From assembly GCA_024036415.1 (NCBI GenBank), contig JAMWET010000129.1:1062501-1126500 (forward strand): a stretch of DNA of 64,000 nucleotides. The letters are read 5' to 3'. Source of the stretch: Prochilodus magdalenae. Lineage: Eukaryota > Chordata > Actinopteri > Characiformes > Prochilodontidae. Shown piece after piece: positions 25,026-36,741 of the stretch (the first letter of the stretch is position 1; each line of letters begins with the position of its first letter). Both the position numbers and the translations under genes were made by a program. The notes beneath the pieces were generated by a model. That model was not told where the DNA came from, ran no database searches, and was given only the letters and a program-made list of their open reading frames with translations.

Positions 25026-28000
25026 ACAACAACAACACCACCACAGGCTTTGCCAGGCCCGGAGAGGTTTGCCAGGTTTGGAATGCAATGTTGGCAGTTT
25101 CATCTATAAACTGTCCAATAGCGTTTTTTGGTTATTTCCACAATAAAAATATTTCATAGCTATTTTGGTTGTTAAATGTGGTTCTTCTTAAAAGTGAAGG
25201 AATATACCAGAATGATGAGCCACTTTGAACCAACAAAAACTTTTTAATTTGATTTTATTTGTAAAGTGTATATATAAATACGATGTCACCATCTATCTAT
25301 GTGTGAAAATGATGTCTCATGCTCCCTGAACCACTCTTTAATTGTCTTCTTGTGCCATCAGGGAAGAAAAAAAATCCATTGATGGAATAACCAGGTTGTT
25401 CATTCTTTGGGCACATAATGTTGCTGAACCTAGACCTGACCAACTGCAGCAACCCCAGATCATAGCACTGCCCCCACAGACTTGTATGGAGGACTAGGCA
25501 TGATGGGTGCATCACTTCAGCCTCCACTCTTCTTACCCCGATGCACCCATCAATCTGGAACAGTGTAAATCTGGACTCATCAGACCACAGGACCTTCTAC
25601 CATTGCTCCAGAGTCCAATCTTTTGATATTTTTTATGTTTATATTTTTGTCGGTTAACCTCATTGAGTGGTTTTCTTAAGAGTCATACAGCTGTTTAGTC
25701 CCAATATCTTGAATTCCCTTCACGTTGTTTCCAAAATGCTCTTACTTTCACTATTAAACATATCCCTGAGCTCTACTGTTGTTTTTCCACGATTCAGTTT
25801 TACCAAACGTTTAAGTGACTGCTGATCATTCCTTCCTCAAAGATGATGTTTCCCCACTGTCCTTTCACTTTTTAATGATACGTTGGACAGTTCTTAACCC
25901 GATTTTAGTAGTTTCAGCAATCTCCTTGTTTTTTCTGCTTGATGGATGCCAATAATCTGACCCTTCTGAAACAAATGCAGTAATTATCCAATGGGAGGCT
26001 CTTGTCTATTTGCTTAGTTAAATCCAGGAAGTGAACTTTTTTTGGCCAGGCAGTGTATATTAAATCATAAACAATATACTAAATAAAGGCACTACATCCT
26101 TTCACCTCTAGAGGTCAGTAAATTAGCAGCTTTTATAACTTATTTTTTCTTCTTCCTGGTTCTGTATGTTTGAAAGCACACTTCAGCAAACTTCATTGAT
26201 GCATTAAGCTGATGAGAGATCATTCATAGCATAGTCCAGATGTCACATACATCCAGCTGCTGTGAGTGAAGTGTAATCTGGAAGTGGATTTGTGGGTACT
26301 ATAAACGAGTGGAAAATGCCTAGCTGCATCTTATTTCAAGCTCTGTTTGGCTCAAACTACAAACTTTCTTTTAAACCATCACAAGGAAAGCAAAGACTTT
26401 CACCTTTTTGTGATTTGTGTGAACCATCTTTCAACTATTCCCTGCTTTAACACATCTTGTTAACTGATTCGCTATAAGCTGGACTACCTGCAGTGTGTTT
26501 ACATAAGGATGATTAAGAAATGCTGTATTTATGTATCTTTGAGCACATTACAATGTTTTTTTCCCCATGAGTGTACCCAACTGGAAGCTGTTTACACCCG
26601 CCTATTCTCAAACACTCTTTTGGAAGGCTGAGACTTACTGGTTCACTTCTGAGGTCCACAGTGCAGTCCTGAACCGTCGGGTTAGAGTTCCTCACCGTGC
26701 CAAACACAAGCAAGACATTGGAAAACAGGGCTGAGAAGCTAAGCTCCAACTGAACCCCACACGGAAAGTCCAGAAATTTACGGGCTGGCAGAACTGTTGA
26801 AGGAAGCAACGCATACATTATTCATTATTCATTTACACCTGCTAATAACACAGAACAATGGCAGTAAAATAAAGTGTTCTTAATTGTTAGGACAGTAATA
26901 TGCATAACCTGTGGCTAGAGTTACATCATGACCTTGTAGTATAAATAGTGTGAAGATTTAAATACTGTCTGGAGATTCGGTTGCCTGAAATATAATTAAT
27001 TATGAATATTTACATTTTTAATAACTTAATTTTCAGAGCTATAGTGCTTTGTTGGTCACTGTTTTTGACTGCTCATCATTCCAGTCACATCTAAAACATC
27101 TTTATTTTCAGCTTCCTTTTTAAACAACTAATGGTTTGAATGTAATGTATTATAATTGTTTTACAGTATATACTTATTTGTAAACAAATAAATGTAAAAA
27201 ATTCTGTGAAAAATATTAATAAAAACACTGCTTCCAGTGTTCAACAGCAGTATCAAACAGTATCTGATTTATGTTTACATACATCCAAATAAGATTTTGT
27301 TTACTAAACCTCTCACTTTGTGTTAATGCTGTTGTTGTGTGAGCAACAACAGCTTACAGCTCTAGGAGTGAGAGAAAAGGGGAAAAATGCCATAGGACAG
27401 TGAAAAACGAAATTCAGCTCTGTCAGTCATGTGACAGCACCTTTTGTTTCCCTAAAACAAAGAGATGTCTCATTCATGAAGCTCTTTTCCACAGTATTCT
27501 CACAATGAGTCACACACCACAACCCAGGCCTACACAGTGTTGAGAGGAAGTAACTGCACACTGTAACTTACAACCTCGTCACACGGCAGCGAGCATTAAA
27601 CTGCTCCGTGTGGGAGTGACGGTGGTCACGACTAAAGTATACTAATGCACTGCAATATGAGCTTGACATGGAAATCCTAAATAGTTTATTGCAGTTTGGG
27701 TCTATAGATTTTTTAAAATGTTTTTAACATCATGTTTTGTATGAGTAATGGAGTTTTATTGACAGGACAAGAATAATTTCAAAGCAAGGCACCAGTTATT
27801 ATGTTACACTGCTTAGGTTGGCACTTGATTGGTTCAGCTAATGTCCAACATTGTAATCTTATAACTAACTTTTTCAAAAACGTACATGTGACTGCGTGAC
27901 TGTTAAAGTGACTCGGTTTGTTGGAAAATTTTACCCTGAATCTCATATCTCAACTCTCATTAAGTCAAGTTTATTTCACCTCCAACATTTTGTTCCTGAA

Positions 28001-31000
28001 TGACAATGACACTAAAAATAAGGACCTTAATTTTCATACAACACTATCACTTTATCACATGATGTTGTATACATGTGTACATATGTACTCAGCAGTGTGG
28101 GAAAAGTCAAAGACCACCTATTTGTTTTATTTCCACTCACTATTTTCAGATTATTCAGAGGTGATTACATATAGAATAAATGCAAAAAGGAATGGGTTAA
28201 ATCAAATGAGAAATCAAATGTGTCTCCAAACAATCGTACAGGACCTGGTACACTACCAAAACCATCAAACAGCACTTAAAGATCTCATCTTTAAGAAATC
28301 AATAAAATGAAGTTCCATTCCTGCTTCACATCCGAAAAAGTCCACAGGTGTTGTCCATGCTTTTACTGTGAGAAGACAACTCAACACTATTGATCTGAGA
28401 TGTGTATCTGTCGAAAAACGTAAACGAAAAAAGAAAATAGGAAAAAAAGAAGAACATTTGCATAACATTATCAAACCTGGAGATTTGATATGTTTAGTTA
28501 AGGACTGATGAGCCTAAATGTACATTTGACTGTTCTTAAATTTTGTGAAATCAGCAACCAACTTCTAAGTCTGTTTACAGAAATATAGCAGTAAAGATTC
28601 CTATAAATAGAGCGTAGATTTATGTCATTGTCTTGTAAATACACATTGACTGCTTTTTTCCAGACAGGGCTGGCTTCCCAAGGGCTGGTTGCCAGGAAAA
28701 TTAAATAAATAAACTGATTTTCTCTAATTGAACTGTTTAACTACTTATCTGTAACATGTATATTTGTTAATATTAATAATGATTTTAAACAGTTACTGCA
28801 AAACTTTGACCTAGCTGCTCCAGAGGTGGAATGGTGTTTCAGACCATTGTCCTGCTACATAAACTGGCAGACTTCCCCTTAGGATTTTCTAAATCAAAGG
28901 GAATTCATTGTTTCATAACTTATGAAAAGTCATACAGGTCCTGTCAAAGCAACGCAGTGACCATCTAGCAGCTTCACATTGCCAGTAATGTTTAGATTTA
29001 TCAGGTCTGACAGTTATCATGTCTAGATGTGGCTAGTGGAATTAAAGCGGAATTAAGGGAGCAATCGAATGTGCTAACTTTCTTTGTGCAATATTAAAAG
29101 CAGTTTGATAATCTGAAACATTTAAATGTGACAAACAAGCAAAAACATTAGGAAGTGTGAGGCAAGTACTTTTCTCAGATTTTTCAAAACTGACACGCAA
29201 TCCATGTAAGACCACATTAAGTCTGGTAACAGACTCATATTATGTAATTTTAAGAACTTATTCACTCAATACCAACTGCTTGTTTCATTAAAGCACATGA
29301 ATTAAAAATTAAAACAAAGAACACTCAATGGCAAGCCCTGTGTTCATTTGTGTCAGATGTACTTTGCTGCTGACCAATCAATGATACCCAAAGAAGACAG
29401 AGAATGAGCGCTCTGTAATGCAAGTTGGTTCTGAAACTCACCATTAGTCTGTCTCCAGGAAGCATCTCGCAAGCGGAGCTCAATGGTGTGCCCCGCAGTC
29501 CCCACTGGATCAGTGAGGGCTCGTGGTTCCTTTAGTGTGTGTTTAATCTCTACCACCTGCCTGCCACACACCAGCTGGTCTTTCCCCAGATCTGAAAAAG
29601 AAGCAACACATTGGCCCCCCTTCAGATTAACTTGGCAGAAAAAGTAAAGAGAACAAAAAAATGCTTTCACAACCCTCTTATATCCTGTACTAAATACTAA
29701 TACTAAAACACAGACATTTGCTTATACACAGGGATAATAACCTGCCATAAACCAGAAGCCATGGTGAAAAAATCATTTGGCGAAAATCCAAAAATGACAA
29801 AATTACATTCTTAAACGTTCATCAGGTCAGCACAAAAATCAATCAGCTAAAGAAGTAAAAACAGAGATACACGAGAAAAACAATCCGTTCCATGCAGAGG
29901 TTGGCAACCTTATCCACAAAAGGCCAGTTTGACTGCATGTTTTCAGTGTAATCAAGCAGGAGCAAACCTGATTCCACACTCAGTAAATATGAAACGATTC
30001 ATTAACAATATTAGATGTGCTCTTGGCCATTATTATTAGCCATCTTGCTTCCTAGCCATTTTAATATAGTAGCTGATCTAAGCAGGCTTATGCTTGGTCT
30101 GGTGCTGGTTTTGCTGCTTACCTGGCATTCTCATACTGGTTGACCTGCATACCAGCTTTCAAAACAACATATACTGATTTTAGGGTAGCCAGCAAATGGT
30201 AGTTTGTCCAGCAGACACAAACAAACACAAATGTTTACAATTACACAGACTTGTGTATATTTGTCCTGAAAACGTAAAAATGTGATGTAAACCTTTATGG
30301 TAAAAACATAGCTAACAAACAAACAAACAAACAAAGTTTCTGTGCTACAGTTACAGTCAAATGATTAATCAAAATCATAATATGCATTTTTAATTACAGT
30401 ATATCCCACATAATTCAGTGTTATTGTAAGATCATTTAAACAGGGGAACGTGACCTAATAAAGAAGAATTTCTGAACTTGCAGTCAGGCAAACTATGTAA
30501 TATTGGGCAGACAAATTACAATTAGATATTTTCCTCATATCATTTAGGCCTAATAGTCCTAAAGTTGTTATATTAGGCAATTAAATGACATGCATCAGTG
30601 AATATGCATCCTCCATTCTTTACATTTATTTAGCTCAACCCAACTCAATACAAACACCTTTGTTTTACATGTTAGGGCTGTTAGGGCTAAAGTTTAACAG
30701 GTCACAACAATGAAATTTTAGTTACCAAAGGAGCCTATGTACTAACATGTCTACAGCTTAATCTATTTTAAACCATCAATGCATGTAGCAGAAAATAGAG
30801 GAGAAGCTCAAATGTTTCTGAATGGTTACCATGCATTGTGGGTTCAGCACAGCAGGTTACACCTCATCACATATCCTCTTCTGTAGCTGCGACTTAGTGA
30901 GTTAAGTCGAGCAGGATTATGATCCCTTGTGAGGACAGTCAACACACAGTGGGCAGTGAGAGCAGCCAGAGCAAGGCATGTTACTCAGTGGGCGGTGGGG

Positions 31001-34000
31001 GGCAGAGGGTGAAGGGGGTGGCGTTCTCGAGTTTCCCACCACCTGAGCAAAGCATCTGTGTGAATTCCTGGAGAATGAGGTCACATGCTAATGTGGCCCC
31101 CTCTCACAAAGTCAAGTCATGTTACCTTAGAGACCTATCAAACAACTAAACAAGCGTTCCACCTGCACCCAAAAAAGCCATGCTTAACTACACTGTCCCA
31201 TGCTGGTAAACATGAAGAAGGCCAGTCAGTGTCTGAATTACAGGTGATGACAACTTTCTCCTGCTCAAGTATTGAAAGCATAAATGTTCTCAAGGCAACA
31301 ACCAATGAGTACCATTTTGGGCCTTTATGTCTAAATATCTAAATAATTTGAGGCCTATTGCTTGTGTTAAGTTGCATTGCAACTGATGAGCAAAACGTTT
31401 GGTAAAGCAGTCAAAGTTTTTTTGGTAAATTAGCCCATTATGCCATTTTCTTATTTTATTAATTTATTGAATTTAGTCATGTATTTGCATTTATAATTTG
31501 TTTTATTATTATATGTAAAAGTTGTTTGCCTTTTCTCTTGTGGACTTCAAAATGTCATAGAATATTGTATGTTTTTATTAAATTATCAGTTATTTAAGGA
31601 ACTGGTGCATCCAAAAATGATCAAATACTCACCCTCAGAGACCTGCTCCAAGATATGGGTGACCTTCTGTGGCTGAAGGATATATTTGTTCAAGTATTTG
31701 GTGAAAATCCCAGTGCTTTTCCCTCCATCCTGGACCTCAAAAGCCTCAGCATCCTCAGTCCTAAATATCAGAATGCACTTAGTGAATTTACTATTATTAA
31801 GAGTGTATTATGGTGTTATGGCCTCATAGAAGGAATTCAAATATACTCACGTGGCATAGCCATATACCGTGTTCCCCAAGGGGGCCAGGGGGTTTATGTC
31901 AGAGGCGGGGCCACTTTGTTTGTACCTTAAACAACAGGAAACTAATCTTAAAGCTAGAAGACAAATTTCTTAACATAACAACCTACCTCCCATAAGCAAA
32001 TATAAGCAATATTACTTCTAAATTCACAGACCTTTAAAAGTGGAAAGCAATTTGTAGGCTCGCTCTAAACTTAGTCAGCTTAATGCCTTCAAAAGTCCCT
32101 ACAATTGACCCTTCATAAGACCCTACAACTGGTTCTTTAAAAGTGCTTACAATGAGGAGCCTAAAGGCAGCCTATGTTATTAAGGAAACAGCATTCGTTT
32201 TAGTAATGACATTATCCTTCAGTGATAATGAAGTGTAATTATATATACACTTATATATAAGTAATTATGTATATGCACAACTGAAATGTGACCTTAAATA
32301 CTTTTGGTTTAAAGGGTTAAAAGCACTTTTATAACCATTTAAAAACTGCATCTACATTTTGCCCCATCATTTAAAGATATAGTTATGTAAAGTAGGAAAT
32401 GTACTGATTATAATGAAATTATTTGTACTGAACTGATTCAGCAGGATACCCCCAGGGCAATGATAATGACAAATACAGCCACCCAGAAATGTGTTGTGAT
32501 TAGGTTTTGTCTTAGTTCCCTATAAAACTTTTGGGGTAAGTTTATCTATTTATTTGTCACTAGATAATAGTGGTCAGGTTGCATAAGGAAAAGTGATACA
32601 TTATATGATTATGGAGTTGTTCTACATTAAAGCTCTAAAATTTTTCAGATGAAAATCACACACATGCAAACACTTCTTAGAAATAAAAATAAACCCCCAG
32701 ACAGGGTGCAAAAGCAACCTTCTGTAGCAAACCCTAAAAAAATTGAAATAAAATTTAGCTATATTTTCATCAGAAAGTCATAATAATGACTAGAAAAATG
32801 ATTTCACTGCTTAAGCAATTTGACAATGGTTGCTAAGGTATTGCTTGGCAGTCGGTATACTATAAGGGGGTGTCCACTATGGTAGTTCGAGGTTGCCAAG
32901 TGGATGCAAGATGGAGATGGGAGGAAAATGGAATGAAAAAACAACACATAAAAGGAGTGCAGGTCAGTATGCCCTGATTAAGTACATGCAGCATGTCAGA
33001 CAATGGAAACAACAAGGTTGGGGTGGAAGCTCTAGGTGATGGAATGAAAAAAAAGGCAGATGAAAAAAAAAGGACAAGAAGACGAGTATGCATCAACATC
33101 GAACAAGATTGAACAACACTGAACAACACTGAACTTGTGCTTAGAAGTCTGAGGGTATGCGAAAAAGTGTATTTCGGTTAAACGTTAGTACAGTAATGAA
33201 TGTGCCTTTTTTTCATTTAATTCAAGCTTAATTAACAAAGTATTTACAAAACCCATTAGTCATTACAATCCAGCTATGTTCATCCTTGGATTGTTACTTC
33301 TTGGACATTCTTTTTCTGGAGCGAGCAACAGCCAGATTTTATAAGGCAAAACCGGCTTGGTCATAGACATGATCTCTCACTAATTTCCCACACCCCCCTC
33401 CATAATCCTGTAGATCATGAATTCAGCACAGATATGGTTTATTCTAGCTCCTTCTCCCTTTAGCACTCTTTACTACAACATATCAAAATCTGTAGCAGCT
33501 GGTGCAAGTCTTCATGACCTACCATTTTCTGCAGGTGTCCAACAGAATGACATTGAGCTGCGCTTGTCTCTCCTGCATGTTGCACATGACTCTCTGCACA
33601 CATACACAGTTCACAGTGCGGTAGGGCCGTGGAGCATCGATGGCCACTAGGTAGTTCCTGCCCAGGTGTTCATACCCATGTCCAGCATAATAAAACACAG
33701 CTAAAATCAAAGAGAAGAAGAATATATTATCTAGGGGATATTTTAAAAAAGCAGACACGCTTCAATACTGTGAAATAACTTGCCAAGTTGTCAGTATAAG
33801 AAAAGGTCAAGTTGAGAGATCCCAAATGTCAATACATAGAGACTGAGCAAAAAAGTGTGGGACATCCTAAAGAGCAGGTTGGGAACTTCCGCGAAAGGGC
33901 CTCTTGAAAATTGAGGCTATTGGAAAGATAACTGAAGTAAAAGGTCAAAAGCAAATAAACAGATGAATAATTCTCCATGAGGCTAAACATGACTGGCCTG

Positions 34001-36658
34001 TCCCATTAGCAAATATGGCTGCAGTATGATGAACAGATGATATGAGTCATACTCATGTCACTAACGATTGTTTCAATTTATTTTTAAATTTTTACTGTAT
34101 GTATTGGGTATTTTAACCACTACATCTCCAGATCTCCAGATCTCCAGAAGAAAAGGGAAGTGAAGTCTAAGTACATTCTACATATCTAAGCAGATAGCAC
34201 TTTTTACTGCAGATAAGTACACAGCTAAAAGCTCAGCCTTTTCTAACCAAACTTTACCCTTCCACCTTTTATCAGGCCCACGCTGCACCACACACTTTCT
34301 TAGAAGCTGTTTCAAACAACAGATGTGGTCTCAGACCAATTGGCTTTCAGACCCATGACACAAGCAAGTCAGGAAGTCAGCAGAAACTAGTTCACCCTAC
34401 AGTCACAAAGACATTCCCCCCAGGCATGATACAATCTGAACTTAACAAACCAAATACACTGGGCCTAATCAGCCAACAAACATATTTCTCAATGATTCAA
34501 AAATGTGTTTGTGGTCTGTACCTTTTTAAGAAATCCATTCATTTGTCCCAGTGAGCTCACTAACCCTGTTTTAGCATATGAGTAGTATTTAGAACTAATG
34601 ATAACATTTTAGTCAAGTAATCTGTTTAGTCAAGTAATCAAGCTGATGTTTGAAACCAGGTTGAACCCAGCTCCACTGCATAAAGTTGTGACGGAAATAG
34701 CATAACTCACACTGAGAAATGGCATGCTGTGTTTTTATCATGAGGAGTAAAAGTGCTTAAAACTAAAAATGGTCATTTTTTCCATGAAACTCCAGTGGCG
34801 ACCTTTCACATGTTATATAAAACCAATACATTAGTAAAAGAGTTTCATACAAATATGCAGAACATGGTGTACTCAAGATTTTGTTTGTTTATATTTAATA
34901 TTATATATATTTTTTACACATATTATGAAGATAAATTACTTATAACAATTTAGGTGCCTTAAGACTTTACTTGCACAGTAATGTATGTAATAATAGTTTT
35001 AAACAAGAACAAGCTGGCTGAAGATAGACGAGCAGTGGTTGAAAGTTGAAACTAGACCAACCAGTGCTATAAATTTGTAACCTCAATGTCAAAACAATAG
35101 TATCACCAGGAGCCAATGCACCACAAACATGGCATCTTCACTAGCCCCTTTTGTAACAGAAGGTGGCTTACTTTTGTTTGTCTGAAAGCACCATTTGGGA
35201 ACATCTAAAGATTGCACATGCTTGCTTGTGTGGTTCCAATATCAGTATGATCCAATCTGGCAACACACAGGAAGCCTTTAACCTACACTCGCTACACATC
35301 AAAGTGGGCCTGTTGTTTTTCAAAGACAATCTAGTTCCCAGGAAAAACTGTAAAAAGTACATGCAACACAAGAAGAGCAAGAATCAACCCAGCTCTTTAA
35401 AACACAAACTCAGTGTACATACTTTTCTCAGCATTTCTGAGCATTTGCATTATTTTGTTTATCCCCATACATATTTCAGTCCTTTATCAATTGAAAATAG
35501 CTCTGTGTGTGATAAAAAACAATGTTTTTGAATCCGTCAAACAGACACAGATAACGTGTTTATGTTAAGAACATTTACTTCAGTTAATATAATCCAAGGC
35601 ATTTGATACACTATATTAAAGGCATACCAACAGCATATTAATAGAGAGCAAGTGCTTTGTGTTTTTCAGTACCGTTATAAAATCTGGGTCATAACTCAAT
35701 GCTGCTTTGAAACAAGAATAGATTTTGTCTAGGTAATATGCTATTTACAATTGCCAATTTTTAATTTAATTAGATAAAGTAAGTATCATTACAATCGTCA
35801 CCTAACTCTACTTGGAAGTGTCTTTCAAACAGCAAGAAAATCCTGGCTGGTGTTCACCTTGTGTGGGATCAACCAATCAATCCACTAGAAGTTAAGCATT
35901 ACGCAACAACACAACTTTATTATTTTTTTTTTTTGACAGAAAATACTGCTTCACAGTCCAATGCAATTAGATGACACAGCCCAAACAGACCAAGCAAGCC
36001 ACAACATGACACTCACCATAGACTCCACGGTCCAGAAGCTGTAGGAAATTGGCAATCGCTGCCTCCATTTCCTGCAGGGTGAGGTCCAGCAAGGACACAA
36101 CACGAAAGCCCAATTGCTGCAGCAGACTAGCCAGCTCATGGACGTCCATGATGGGGGCCATCAGCCTGGGGTGATGGGTGTAATTTAGGTTCCCAATCAG
36201 CAGTGCCACTTTGTCTGTCGCTAAACAAAAGATTGTTGCATAAGCTCATAGTTCCTGTGTGTTTACTGTGTACATACAGCCATAAAAGCACACATACACC
36301 TCAGGTATTAGTAATGGTGGGATAAGTAATCATAAAAAGATCTAATATGGGTAATTAGCTTAATCTCACCCTGAAATACAAGAAAAATCTTATCTTTAAT
36401 TGAAAAAGAAAGAATTTAGGAGAAACAGGTGAGAAACAGGCAACAGGTGATTGTAAAGTCACAGTACCCATTTTACGATCATTTATTGTTTAAGTGGTGC
36501 AGTTAATTGCTTCCAGCATAATCCAACTGGTATAAAGAGTTTAAGGTAATTTATTGTATTTTTGTCATTTTATCAGCAAGATAATCTGCAGGCATATTGA
36601 CCTTTTAAGACTCCCAATAATTATAGAGATGACTATGCATGTACTATGTATTGATGTA

Positions 36659-36741
<83 letters not shown>

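Noticed and set aside
33417..33650. Plus-strand open frame over the paracaspase catalytic exon
   Set aside because: It is antisense to the exon encoding the His/Cys dyad, which has strong family matches and splice sites.
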